Shown in pieces: positions 17,833-26,515 of a stretch of 64,000 nucleotides of DNA. The notes under the pieces are model-generated. The model searched no databases, was not told the origin of the DNA, and saw only the letters and a list, made by a program, of their open reading frames with translations. The position numbers and the translations under genes are program-made. The stretch is from Candidatus Tectimicrobiota bacterium (lineage in GTDB: Bacteria > Tectomicrobia > Entotheonellia > Entotheonellales > Entotheonellaceae): positions 1-64,000 of the forward strand of contig BPKO01000009.1 in assembly GCA_026005175.1 (NCBI GenBank). The letters run 5' to 3'. Each line of letters opens with the position of its first letter. Within the stretch, counting starts at the first letter, position 1.

Positions 17833-18615
17833 ATGATCCTCGTTGATCCTGACTGGTGGAAAACCCTCTTTGACGAAGTCTATCTTCTGACCGACGCGCC
17901 TTTTGTCTGCAACCCGACCGTGACGTGCAAGGAAGTGGACGTCATCGAGCGCGTCTTGCACTTGCGCCGCGCCGACCGCATCCTCGACCTCTGTGGCGGG
18001 CAGGGACGCCACGCCTTGGAGCTGGCGCGCCGCGGCTACAGTCACCTCACCGTGCTTGATTACGCCGAGTTTCTCTTGCAGCAAGGGCGCAAGGAAGCGG
18101 CACGGGCCGGCTTACGGGTGAACTTCTGCCGTGCCGACGCGCGGGCGATTCCGCACCGCGCTGCCAGCTTCGACGTCGTCTTGCTCATGGCCAACTCGTT
18201 TGGCTACTTCAGTGATGCCGCCGACGACCGGCAGGTACTGGTGGAAGCCGCGCGCCTGCTCGCGCCTGGCGGACGACTCCTCCTCGACCTCATCGACCGC
18301 GAGGCGGCTTTGCGCCACTTTCGCCCCGAGTCGTGGCACGAAGCGGCGCCAGACCTGGTGGTGTGCTGGCGCCGCCAGCTCGTCAACGACCGCGTCCACG
18401 TCCGCGAAGTGGTGCTGTCCAAAACCGCCGGGCTGCTGCGCGACCGCACCTATGCCGAGCGCCTCTACACCCCCGAGCAGCTTTGCGCCTTGCTGGCCGA
18501 GGCCGGCTTTGCCGAGACGCACGTCCGCCCCAGGGCGTTTGTCTACAGCCCTGAAGACGACCATGACTACGGACTGGCCACCAACCGCATGCTGGTCGTC
18601 GCCCGCAAGAAATGA
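17833..18615 (+). CDS. Class I SAM-dependent methyltransferase
   Basis: A 260-residue methyltransferase. The SAM-binding motif I is RILDLCGGQGRHALELARRG near residues 54-73, with an acidic TVLDYAEFLL after strand 2 and CRADARAIPHRAASFDVVLL as motif post-II/III. The remainder (YTPEQLCALLAEAGFAETHV) is the usual C-terminal half of the Methyltransf_11/25 group. The ATG at 17833 has GGAGGG about 13 bases upstream. It begins 66 bases after the aminotransferase and ends seven bases before the sulfatase, so all three may form one operon. Substrate not recognisable. Confidence 0.8.
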   Translation: MILVDPDWWKTLFDEVYLLTDAPFVCNPTVTCKEVDVIERVLHLRRADRILDLCGGQGRHALELARRGYSHLTVLDYAEFLLQQGRKEAARAGLRVNFCRADARAIPHRAASFDVVLLMANSFGYFSDAADDRQVLVEAARLLAPGGRLLLDLIDREAALRHFRPESWHEAAPDLVVCWRRQLVNDRVHVREVVLSKTAGLLRDRTYAERLYTPEQLCALLAEAGFAETHVRPRAFVYSPEDDHDYGLATNRMLVVARKK

Positions 18616-18622
18616 GCTGACC

Positions 18623-20052
18623 ATGGCAGCACGCCCCAACGTCATCGTGCTTCTGATCGACACCGCCCGCGCCCAGAGCTTCTCGGCTTATGGCTACGAG
18701 CGCCCTACCTCTCCCCACTTCGATGCCTTGGCACGCGAAGGTGTGCTCTACGAACAGGCCATCGCCCCGGGCTGCTGGAGCTTGCCCAGCCAGGTGTCGT
18801 TGCTGACCGGCCTGTTTCCTTCCAAGCACGGCGCGCACGAGCTGCACCTCTCCTACGCCCACGCTTATCCCCTGCTGCCCGAGGTGCTGCGCCAGGGCCG
18901 GCTACCACACCCTGGGCGTGAGTCCCAATAGCTGGATGTCGGACGAGTTCGGCGTGACCCACGGCTTCGACGTCTACTTGAAGCTCTGGCAGTGCTGGCC
19001 GACCTTGCCGGCGCCTCCCCCGCCAAACTGGCGGCTGCGGGCTGCCGTGGTGAAGCGGCTCAACCGGCTCTACAGCCGCTACGTCTTCTCCTGGCGCAAC
19101 CGCGCCCGCCACGTGACGCGGCACATCCGCCGGCTGCTGGCCAGAGCCCCGGAGCCCTTTTTCCTTTACGCCATTTACTGGGACATGCACCTGCCTTACT
19201 ATCCCCGCCGGCAGGATGCCGAGCGCTGGCTGCCTGCCGGGATGACGTACCGGCAGGCGCAGCGGGTAAACCGCAACCACCTGCGCTACCTCACCGGCCA
19301 GGTGGCGATGGACGAGGAAGACTTCGCGGTGCTGCGCGCCCTGTACGACGGTGCCCTGGCCGCCGTGGACGCCGAAATCGGCGCCCTGGTCGCTTGGCTA
19401 CGCCGTCAGGGCTTGCTGGAGCGCACCTTGCTCATCATCACCAGCGACCATGGCGAAAACCTCGGCGACCATGGCCTCATGAGCCATGCCTACAGCCTGC
19501 ACGACACCCTTATCCGCGTGCCGCTTCTCATCCGCTATCCGCCGTGCTTTCCCGCGGGCACCCGCTTCCCCGCGCAGGTGCAGCTGACCGACCTCTTCCC
19601 TACGGTGCTCGACGTGGTGGGGCTCGACGTCCCGCACGTGCGGCAGGCACTCCAGGGCCTGAGCTTGCTTGAGGCCGACGCCGCGGCGTGGGCCGCGCGC
19701 CCGGCCTACGCGGAGATGCTGGCGCCCCATCCCTCGATCCGGGCCCTCAACCGCCGCGCCGGCCTGCCCGAAGACACGCCGCGGCCGGAGTTCGACCGCG
19801 CCCTGCGCTGCGTGCGGCTGCCCGATGTCAAGCTCGTCTGGGCCTCGGACGGCCGCCACGCCCTTTACGACTTGCGGCAGGATCCACACGAAACGCAAAA
19901 CCGCTTCCACCAGGAGCCAGAGCTGGCCGCAGCGCTGCTCGACCTCCTGGCGCGCTGGCAGCCTACCACCCCCCGCTTCCCACGCGCCAACCCTGCCCGA
20001 AGTTGACCAGGCGGTGCGGCGGCGCCTGCGTGCCCTGGGCTACCTCGAGTAG
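18623..20052 (+). CDS. Sulfatase/alkaline phosphatase superfamily hydrolase (two frame breaks)
   Basis: Removing one base from GGG at 18895-18897 and one from the C6 run at 19969-19974 gives 475 continuous residues ending in the family-typical EVDQAVRRRLRALGYLE. The N-terminal metal site is NVIVLLIDTARAQSFSAYG. The nucleophile motif is CWSLPSQVSLLTG, so the position that is Cys or Ser before formylglycine formation is Ser, and the following Arg is Gln. Further metal ligands are in TLLIITSDHGENLGDHG. A Ser-type enzyme, if a true sulfatase, would need an anSME-type radical SAM maturase rather than FGE. No signal peptide is seen, so it is predicted cytoplasmic. It starts seven bases after the methyltransferase. 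Confidence 0.78.
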
Positions 20053-20075
20053 CGAGCGCGCGGCGCCCTGCGGCC

Positions 20076-21200
20076 TTAAGGCGGCCCCGCTTTCACGGCT
20101 TGGTACAAGACGGCTTCAATTGCCGCCGCTTCTTGCTCGGGGTGAAAGTGCTGTTCCACCCGCCGCCGTCCTGCCGCGCCCATGCGCCGCCGCAGCTGCG
20201 GCCGCGCCAGCAAGAAACGACAGCGGCGCAAGAGCGCCTGCAGGTCCCCGGCCGGACAGAGGTAGCCGGTGACGCCATCGACTACCAGCAGCGGCAAGCC
20301 GTCGGCGTCGGTGGCCACCACCGGCAGAGCACAGGCCATGGCTTCTAGCACGCCGTTGGGCATGCCTTCCTGAAAAGAGGTCGAAACGTAGAGGTCCATG
20401 CGCTGCAAGAACTGGACCATCTTTTCGTGAGGCACTGGCCCCGTCAGCTCGACACGCTCCGCAAGGCCGTGATGGGACACGAAGGCGGCAAGGCGCTGCT
20501 CGGCTTCGGCGTCCAGAGGATAGCCGGCAATGAGGAAGCGCAGGCGGGCGTCGGTGCTCAAGTCGCAAAGGAGGGGCAGCAGCAAGTCAAGCCCTTTCTT
20601 CCAGCGCAGGATGCCGCTGGTGCCCACGGTAAGACATGCCGAGGGCGCAGCCGTCGCAGGCACAAAGCGCTCGAGGTCCACGGCATTGGGCACCACGGTG
20701 GCTTTGGCACGACACGGTACCAAGGCATCGGCCAGCTGCAGGAGGGAGGGACTGACAAACAGCAGGCGCGTGCTGCGGCGCAGCACGCTGGCCACCGTGT
20801 AAGGGGCAGTAAACACGTCTTTGCTGATGTCGTTGCCGCGGCAGCTGCACACCACCGGCACGCCCAGGCGGGCCCCAAGGCGGGTGGCCAGCCAGCCGCT
20901 AGGGTAAACAAAGTACGCAAGCAAGACGTCGAACGGGCTCTGGCGGTGCTGCCCTGCTGCCCAGCGGTACAGGGCGCGCACCGCAGCCGGCTGGTGCTGC
21001 GGATCGTCTGGGGCACCGTCGTATACGGCAAGGAAGGCGTCAGCAGCGGCGGCGACCGCCTGGCCGTTCTGGGAAGAAGAAGTGATCACCGTCAGGCGAT
21101 GGCCGCGCCGGCACAGCTCTGCCGCCAGCCGGCCGGTGGCAATGGCCACGCCGCCGTCAACCATGGGCGGAAAGCTGGGGGTCAGCAGCGCGATGTGCAT
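20076..21200 (-). CDS. Glycosyltransferase family 4 protein
   Basis: A 374-residue GT-B fold glycosyltransferase with both Rossmann domains. The acceptor domain begins MHIALLTPSFPPMVDGGVAI, with a glycine loop for the sugar nucleotide. The donor domain contains VVPNAVDLERFVP, GTSGILRWKKGLDLLLPLL and the retaining-GT4 signature STSFQEGMPNGVLEAMACALPVVATDADGL split over two conserved blocks (EGMPNGVLEAMA, PVVATDADGLP) that carry the E-x7-E pair. It would add a sugar to a polysaccharide, glycolipid or small molecule. It starts right after the stop of a gene encoding half of another glycosyltransferase, so the two probably act in one pathway. Confidence 0.85.
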   Translation of the reverse strand: MHIALLTPSFPPMVDGGVAIATGRLAAELCRRGHRLTVITSSSQNGQAVAAAADAFLAVYDGAPDDPQHQPAAVRALYRWAAGQHRQSPFDVLLAYFVYPSGWLATRLGARLGVPVVCSCRGNDISKDVFTAPYTVASVLRRSTRLLFVSPSLLQLADALVPCRAKATVVPNAVDLERFVPATAAPSACLTVGTSGILRWKKGLDLLLPLLCDLSTDARLRFLIAGYPLDAEAEQRLAAFVSHHGLAERVELTGPVPHEKMVQFLQRMDLYVSTSFQEGMPNGVLEAMACALPVVATDADGLPLLVVDGVTGYLCPAGDLQALLRRCRFLLARPQLRRRMGAAGRRRVEQHFHPEQEAAAIEAVLYQAVKAGPP

Positions 21201-21201
21201 G

Positions 21202-21861
21202 CTACGTGATCACCCTCTGTTGCTCGGCTTCTGCCGCTGCGGCCGCGGGGGAGCAAAGCGACCCGTACAGGCGCAACAGGGCACGCGGCGTGGCGGTAGG
21301 GAGCACGCGCACCCGCGGTGCCGGCAGCCCCTGCCCGACCAGGCGCCGTCCCAGGGCGGCGCTGCCCACCAGCGCCGCCCTGGTGTGCTGCAGGGTCCAG
21401 CGCCAAGCAAAAGCCTGCTGCGCTTCAGCCGGTACGGCAGCGCTGCGGTAAGTCACCACCGCCGGCAGACCGAGCACCCTGGCAGTATAAACGCCCAGAT
21501 ACGGCGCGGGAAAGTCTCCCCAGACGTGGAGGAGGTCGCCGGGGCGGGCGCGCTGCAAGAGGCAAAGAAACGTAAACAGCCGCGTGTGCAGCGCCGGCTG
21601 CTGCCAAAGGGCAGCGTCGAGGGCGTAGAGGCACAGGCGCCCCACGCTGTAGGCCTGACACGGCAAGACGTAACGGCACGTCGGCGGCAGGCGCTGCGGC
21701 TGGGCCCGCAGACCCAGCGCGGTGGCCACCTCAGGCGCCACCGGCGCGGCGATCCACACCACCTGGTGCCCCTGGCGGGCCAGGGCCTGAAACAGGCGTG
21801 CAGCACGCGCTACCGCTTCCGCGGCCGCCTCGGCATGGTAGCTAAGCATGAGCAGGCGCAT
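21202..21861 (-). CDS. Glycosyltransferase-like protein, acceptor domain only
   Basis: A 219-residue protein resembling just the N-terminal domain of a family 4 glycosyltransferase. It shows MRLLMLSYH, QALARQGHQVVWIAAPV, LLHVWGDFPAPYLGVYTARV, LPAVVTYRSAA, and then ALVGSAALGRRLVGQGLP and VRVLPTATPR, where the linker to the donor domain normally begins. It stops there, so the nucleotide-sugar-binding domain with the E-x7-E motif is absent. ATG 21861 is chosen because the longer upstream frame runs into the esterase gene. It sits directly before the complete glycosyltransferase (one base between stop and start). It may be a partner subunit, or a gene truncated by an undetected frame break. Confidence 0.6.
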   Translation of the reverse strand: MRLLMLSYHAEAAAEAVARAARLFQALARQGHQVVWIAAPVAPEVATALGLRAQPQRLPPTCRYVLPCQAYSVGRLCLYALDAALWQQPALHTRLFTFLCLLQRARPGDLLHVWGDFPAPYLGVYTARVLGLPAVVTYRSAAVPAEAQQAFAWRWTLQHTRAALVGSAALGRRLVGQGLPAPRVRVLPTATPRALLRLYGSLCSPAAAAAEAEQQRVIT

Positions 21862-21868
21862 GGCTACC

Positions 21869-22552
21869 TCACGTCGCCGGCGGGCGGCGCCACAGGGCCT
21901 CGAGCCACGCCGCAACCCGCCGCAGCTCGGCAATGACCAGCCGGTAGTCAAAGTGATCCCCGCGGGGCAAGACGGCAAAGTGCACCGGAGCGCCCATGGC
22001 CTGCAGGGCGGCCACCGCTTCGGCATCGCCGGCAAGCGGCACCACGGTATCGTCACGGCTGTGGATCACGTAGAGGGGGAGGTGCCGCAGGCGAGAGAGG
22101 TCCACCTCCCTGGGCGTCCCGGCAATAGGAATGGCCGCCATAAAGCGCTCGGGAAACTTGGCGGCAAAGTGCCAGGCGCCGATACCCCCCAGGCTATAGC
22201 CCATGACGGCACAGCGCGCGCTGTCGACAGGGTAGTGCTGCGCCACGTCGGCAAGAACGGCCCACACCAAAGACTCGCTTGCCGGCACGGTCCACGATCC
22301 CCAGGGCGTGGTAGGCGCTACCAGCAGGGCGGGCAGCGCCTCAAACCCCGGGGCAGGAATCAACTCCAGGAAGGCACGCCCGTAGGTGGCCGTGGCCTGG
22401 CCGCCAAAGTGGAGGCAGAGAACCAGGGGCAGTGCCTGCTGAGCGTCGTAACGCGGTGGCAAGCGCAGGGCATAGTGGAGGCGGTGTCCCTCGTCAGTGG
22501 TGAAAAACCGATCATAAATGCCAGGAGAAAGCGGCACATCAGAAGACGACAT
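21869..22552 (-). CDS. Alpha/beta hydrolase, esterase/dienelactone hydrolase-like
   Basis: A 227-residue cytoplasmic serine hydrolase. The nucleophile elbow is CAVMGYSLGGIGAWHFA (G-x-S-x-G), the acid is probably Asp in YVIHSRDDTVVPL and the histidine lies in PRGDHFDYRLV, the correct order for the triad. The oxyanion region is LVLCLHFGGQA. It resembles COG4099-like predicted peptidases/phospholipase-carboxylesterases. ATG 22552 is supported by AAGGAG about 13 bases upstream. It lies eight bases before the half glycosyltransferase gene on the same strand. Confidence 0.78.
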   Translation of the reverse strand: MSSSDVPLSPGIYDRFFTTDEGHRLHYALRLPPRYDAQQALPLVLCLHFGGQATATYGRAFLELIPAPGFEALPALLVAPTTPWGSWTVPASESLVWAVLADVAQHYPVDSARCAVMGYSLGGIGAWHFAAKFPERFMAAIPIAGTPREVDLSRLRHLPLYVIHSRDDTVVPLAGDAEAVAALQAMGAPVHFAVLPRGDHFDYRLVIAELRRVAAWLEALWRRPPAT

Positions 22553-22685
22553 CACAAAAGCACGCTCCTTAGAGGCCTGGCGGCGGCCCACGCTCATTCC
22601 GGCTGCCAACTTAAGCCCAAGTCCTCCCGTGCCGATAAGGGAACTTGATGTGCCGACAGGGCAGCGTGATACGGGAGACTGAACC

Positions 22686-22916
22686 ATGGATCGCATTCGC
22701 GGCCCGCTGTACTCGGGCCCCATTTTCCCTTTGGAACCGCACCCGCGCCCGTCTCGTCCTCCCCAGCGGCTACGCGGCAGAATCGTTGGCGTGCGGCCCG
22801 GGCGCAGCGGCGAAGTGGGCAAGACCCAAATCGTTACCATCAAGCTCGCCGAGCCCTGTGCCGACGCCAATCGGCTGCTCGCCGCCGAGGTCGAACTCCT
22901 CGTCTACCCCGCCTGA
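22686..22916 (+). CDS. Small hypothetical protein
   Basis: A 76-residue frame from ATG 22686, with GGGAG nine bases upstream. The N-terminus is Pro/Arg rich (LEPHPRPSRPPQRLRGR). The rest reads like a small beta-barrel or OB-like strand pattern: GRIVGVRPGRSGEVGKTQIVTIKLAEP, then LLAAEVELLVYP. No family is recognised. It is divergent from the esterase and precedes rpiB by 156 bases. Codon choice matches its neighbours, which supports translation, but the short length keeps the call uncertain. Confidence 0.45.
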   Translation: MDRIRGPLYSGPIFPLEPHPRPSRPPQRLRGRIVGVRPGRSGEVGKTQIVTIKLAEPCADANRLLAAEVELLVYPA

Positions 22917-23003
22917 GTCCCGGCGCCAAGTCTCACAGACGCGACGGCACCCGTGTGGTCCATTCCCGGCACGCCACCTCCCTGCGTGCATCGCCGTGGC
23001 CAA

Positions 23004-23015
23004 GATGGTACCATC
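23004..23015. promoter_or_regulatory. 12-base perfect palindrome upstream of rpiB
   Basis: GATGGTACCATC is a perfect palindrome centred about 63 bases before the rpiB ATG, in the 156-base gap after the small hypothetical gene. It could bind a dimeric regulator of the rpiB-gnd-pgl genes. There is no other support, and a 12-base palindrome can occur by chance. Confidence 0.25.
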
Positions 23016-23072
23016 CCTGTACCCGGCTCTGCCAGGGGATTCACTCAGGGCCTGCACGAGAGAGGGCGCGCC

Positions 23073-23573
23073 ATGAAGGTGGTGGTGGCTGCGGATCACG
23101 CCGGATATGCCCTGAAGCAGCTGCTGGTGGCCGACCTGCACGCTGCCGGCCACGAGGTGACCGACGTGGGGGTGCATGCGGCCGATGTGCCCGTGGATTA
23201 CCCCGACTATGCCCAGCTGGCCTGTGACGTGGTGCGCTACGGCCAGGCGCAGCGTGCCGTGCTGGTCTGCGGCAGCGGGGTTGGCGTGAGCGTGGTGGCC
23301 AACAAGTTCCCCGGCATTCGGGCCGGGCTGTGTCACGATCCCTATTCGGCGCGCCAGGGCGTGGAGCACGACGACATGAACGTGCTTTGCCTGGGAGCCC
23401 GGGTGATCGGGCCGGAGCTGGCGCGCGAGGTGGTACGGGCCTTCCTGGCCGCGCGCTTCAGCGACGAGGAACGCCACCGGCGGCGCCTGGAAAAGCTGTG
23501 GGCGATCGAGCGGCGCCTGTACCGCGAGGAGGCGGTGGCAGACTTGCCCACGACTTCAAAGCCGCGCGGCTAA
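23073..23573 (+). CDS. rpiB: Ribose 5-phosphate isomerase B
   Basis: A 166-residue RpiB/LacAB-type isomerase, which interconverts ribose 5-phosphate and ribulose 5-phosphate. It starts [15 protein letters not shown], with the Asp and His of the phosphate site. The catalytic cysteine is in [20 protein letters not shown] and the second signature is [14 protein letters not shown]. Length is slightly above the usual 145-150 because of a C-terminal tail. It heads a set with gnd and pgl (32- and 0-base gaps), so the oxidative pentose phosphate branch is encoded together. Confidence 0.92.
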   Translation: MKVVVAADHAGYALKQLLVADLHAAGHEVTDVGVHAADVPVDYPDYAQLACDVVRYGQAQRAVLVCGSGVGVSVVANKFPGIRAGLCHDPYSARQGVEHDDMNVLCLGARVIGPELAREVVRAFLAARFSDEERHRRRLEKLWAIERRLYREEAVADLPTTSKPRG

Positions 23574-23605
23574 GTCCGCCACGCAGGCAGGAGGAGAGGC
23601 GGTGT

Positions 23606-24584
23606 ATGCAGATGGGCATGGTTGGCCTGGGGCGAATGGGCGGTGGCATGACCGAGCGGTGTCTGCGCGGCGGCCACCAGATCGTCGTCTATGACCGCGA
23701 CCCTGAGCGCGTCGCGGCCTATGCGGCCAAGGGAGCGGTGGCGGCCTCCTCGCTGCCCGACTTGGTGGCCAAGCTCTCCCCGCCCCGCGCCGTGTGGCTG
23801 ATGCTGCCCGCCGGCGAGGTCACCGAAGCGGCGGTGACGGAACTAGGGACCTTGTGTGCGGCCGGAGACATTCTCATCGATGGGGGCAACTCGTACTTCA
23901 AAGATGATGTGCGCCGTGCCAAGGCCTTGCAAGCTCGCGGGATTCACTACGTCGACGTGGGAACCAGTGGCGGCATCTGGGGCAGCGAGCGGGGCTACTG
24001 CCTGATGATCGGCGGCGAAGCCGAGGCGGTGCAGCGCCTCGACCCCATCTTCAAGACGCTGGCGCCGGGCCGCGGCACCATTGCGAGAACGCCAGGGCGA
24101 GAACGCAAAGGGGGCACGGCCGAAGAAGGCTACCTGCACTGCGGCCCCCGTCGGCGCCGGCCACTTCGTCAAGATGGTGCACAACGGCATCGAGTACGGC
24201 CTCATGCAGGCCTATGCCGAAGGCTTCGACCTCCTGCGCTGCGCCAGCGCGCTGGAAGCAGAGTACCGCTACGAGTTCGACATTGCCGACATCGCCGAAG
24301 TGTGGCGACGGGGCAGCGTGATTACCTCCTGGCTGCTCGACTTGACTGCGGCTGCTCTGCTCGAGGACCCGCAGTTGCAGCGCTACAGCGGCTACGTGCA
24401 GGATTCGGGCGAGGGACGCTGGACGGTGCTCACCGCCGTAGAGGCTGCCGTGCCCCTGGTGGTGCTGTCGGCCGCCCTCTACACGCGCTTCCGCTCGCGG
24501 CAGCCCCACACCTTTGCCGAAAAGATCCTCTCGGCCATGCGCCATCAGTTCGGCGGCCACGTCGAGCCGCCCGCCGGGGGATAA
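23606..24584 (+). CDS. gnd: 6-phosphogluconate dehydrogenase, short form (one frame break)
   Basis: Removing one C from the run at 24145-24149 restores a 325-residue decarboxylating 6-phosphogluconate dehydrogenase of the short, usually NAD-dependent type. It oxidises and decarboxylates 6-phosphogluconate to ribulose 5-phosphate. Motifs are [11 protein letters not shown] (cofactor loop), [27 protein letters not shown] (substrate serine/glycines) and, across the break, [20 protein letters not shown] with the catalytic Lys and the substrate-binding HNGI. ATG 23606 follows GAGGAGAGG. The stop directly abuts the pgl start. Confidence 0.9.
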
Positions 24585-25376
24585 ATGTCCGCTGCGTTTC
24601 CTTCTGTGGCGCCAGAAGTGCGCGTCTGTAAGGACGCTGCGGCGCTGGCCCGTAACGTGGCGGCGCAGTGCTACCGCCTGGCCTGCCAGGCGGTGGCGCA
24701 GGCTGGCCGCTTTACTCTGGTGCTGGCCGGGGGCAACACGCCCAGAGCCACCTATGCCCTTTTGGCGGCTGAGCCCTACCGCAGCGCCATGCCCTGGGCG
24801 CAGACGCACGTCTTTTGGGGCGACGAGCGCGTTGTGCCGCCGCAGCACCCCGAGAGCAACTACCGCATGGCCTACGAGACGCTGCTGGCGCACGTGGCCA
24901 TCCCGGCGGCCAACGTGCACCGCATTCCCGCAGAGCGCGGGGCGGAAGCCGCAGCGGCGGACTACGAGCGCACGGTGCGGGAGTTTTTTGGCCTTCAGGA
25001 CACGGCGTGGCCGCACTTCGACCTCATTCTGCTCGGCCTGGGCCGCGATGGGCACACGGCGTCGCTCTTTCCAGGCAGCCCTGCCCTCTACGAGAGCCGG
25101 CGCCTGGTGGTAGCCACCTGGGTGCCACAGCTGCAGGCCTATCGCCTCACCCTGACGCCTCCGGTGTTGTGCCAGGCGCGGCACGTGCTGTTTGTGGTCA
25201 GCGGCAGGGACAAAGCGGCAGCCGTACGCCGGGTGCTGTGCGGCCCGTACCGCCCGGCACGCTACCCCGCCCAGCTCGTGCGCCCCAGCCATGGCCAGCT
25301 CCTCTGGTATCTAGACGACGCCGCCGCCGCGCAACTAAAGGGGACAGGCTACTTTTTGCCTGCGGCTGAGAATTAG
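24585..25376 (+). CDS. pgl: 6-phosphogluconolactonase
   Basis: A 263-residue SOL/DevB-type 6-phosphogluconolactonase, which hydrolyses 6-phosphogluconolactone to 6-phosphogluconate. It has [37 protein letters not shown] and the late motif [22 protein letters not shown], all conserved in the family. The ATG follows the gnd stop with no gap, so the two are translationally coupled. Together with rpiB and gnd this supplies the path from the lactone to ribose 5-phosphate; glucose-6-phosphate dehydrogenase is not in the window. Confidence 0.92.
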   Translation: MSAAFPSVAPEVRVCKDAAALARNVAAQCYRLACQAVAQAGRFTLVLAGGNTPRATYALLAAEPYRSAMPWAQTHVFWGDERVVPPQHPESNYRMAYETLLAHVAIPAANVHRIPAERGAEAAAADYERTVREFFGLQDTAWPHFDLILLGLGRDGHTASLFPGSPALYESRRLVVATWVPQLQAYRLTLTPPVLCQARHVLFVVSGRDKAAAVRRVLCGPYRPARYPAQLVRPSHGQLLWYLDDAAAAQLKGTGYFLPAAEN

Positions 25377-25400
25377 TGGTCTGTGTTGTGGAGAGGGGAG

Positions 25401-26411
25401 ATGCAGCGACTGGGCTTGCAAATAGGCTCGCGTTACACGCTGTCGATTGGGGAGCTGGTCGCCTTGGCGCAGCGCGCCGAGGCGCTGGGCTACGACTCGA
25501 TCTGGCTGGGCGAGTCGTGGGGCCGCGATGCCTTTACCACCCTGACGGCGCTGGCGCTGCACACCCGCCGCATCGCTCTGGGGACCAATATTGTGCCGGT
25601 GCACGCCCGCACGCCGGCCAACCTGGCCATGGCTGCCGCCTCGCTGGCAGAGATCAGCGGCGGCCGCCTGCGCCTGGGCCTGGGCATCAGCGGTCCAGGG
25701 GTGGTCGAGCACTGGCACGGGGTTCCTTTTGGCCGCGCGTCGCGGCGCCTGCGCGAAACGGTAGACATCCTGCGCCGTGCCCTACGCGGCGAGCGCGTTG
25801 AGGTGGTGGGTGAGGAAGTCACGTGCCGGCGCTTTGCCCTGGCAGCGCCGCCTGCACGCTATCCCGTACCGATTTACCTTGGCACCATTGGTCCGCGCAA
25901 CGTGCGCCTCACTGGCGAAATCGCCGATGGCTGGCTGCCCACCTGGCTGCCCTGCTCGCGCATTGCCGAGGGACTGGCCGAGCTGGCCGAAGGCGCCCGC
26001 AAGGCCGGGCGCGCGGTGACCGACCTCGAGGTGGCCCTGCAAGTGCCGCTCTACGTCACCGAAGACCTCGCAGCGGGCCGCCAGGCTGTCCGCCGCCTGA
26101 TTGCCTTTTACGCCGGCGCCATGGGCGACTTTCACCGCGAGCACATGAGCCGGCGCGGCTACGCCGCAGAAGCCCAGGCCATCTACGAAGCCTGGCAGCG
26201 CAAGGACCACGAGGCGGCGCGCCGCGCCGTCAGCGAGACCATGCTGGACGACCTGGCCATCGTCGGTCCTGCGGAGGCGTGCCGGCGGCGACTGGCGGCA
26301 TACGTGGAGGCCGGCATCACCCTCCCCCTGCTGAGCCTCACCAGCATGCCGCAGGCGCAGTGGCTGGCCGCCATCGAGGCCATGGCCCCGCAAGGCGAGG
26401 CGCAGGGTTAG
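25401..26411 (+). CDS. LLM-class flavin-dependent oxidoreductase (F420-type)
   Basis: A 336-residue luciferase-like TIM-barrel oxidoreductase that binds FMN or coenzyme F420. Characteristic segments are LVALAQRAEALGYDSIWLGE, TTLTALALHTRRIALGTNIVPVHARTPANLA and GGRLRLGLGISGPGV, then PVPIYLGTIGPRNVRLTGEIADGWLP split by the usual loop. It most resembles the methylene-H4MPT reductase/F420-dependent dehydrogenase branch, but the substrate cannot be inferred. The start ATG 25401 is picked over a GTG 18 bases upstream because GAGAGGGGAG directly precedes it. It follows pgl by 24 bases and may be in the same transcript. Confidence 0.82.
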   Translation: MQRLGLQIGSRYTLSIGELVALAQRAEALGYDSIWLGESWGRDAFTTLTALALHTRRIALGTNIVPVHARTPANLAMAAASLAEISGGRLRLGLGISGPGVVEHWHGVPFGRASRRLRETVDILRRALRGERVEVVGEEVTCRRFALAAPPARYPVPIYLGTIGPRNVRLTGEIADGWLPTWLPCSRIAEGLAELAEGARKAGRAVTDLEVALQVPLYVTEDLAAGRQAVRRLIAFYAGAMGDFHREHMSRRGYAAEAQAIYEAWQRKDHEAARRAVSETMLDDLAIVGPAEACRRRLAAYVEAGITLPLLSLTSMPQAQWLAAIEAMAPQGEAQG

Positions 26412-26449
26412 CCCTGACACCTGACAAAAGCCTGCCCCTCCCCTGGCGC

Positions 26450-26479
26450 TTCAGGGAGAGTGGGCGTTGAGGCTATAAT
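26450..26479 (+). promoter_or_regulatory. Possible promoter for the URO-D family gene
   Basis: A perfect TATAAT at 26474-26479 lies 37 bases before the ATG at 26516. A weak -35, TTCAGG (26450-26455), stands 18 bases upstream. The gap after the LLM gene is 104 bases, room for a new transcription start. Confidence 0.4.
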
Positions 26480-26515
26480 TGAGATGATTCAGGGAACGAT
26501 CATAAGGAAAGCGCC

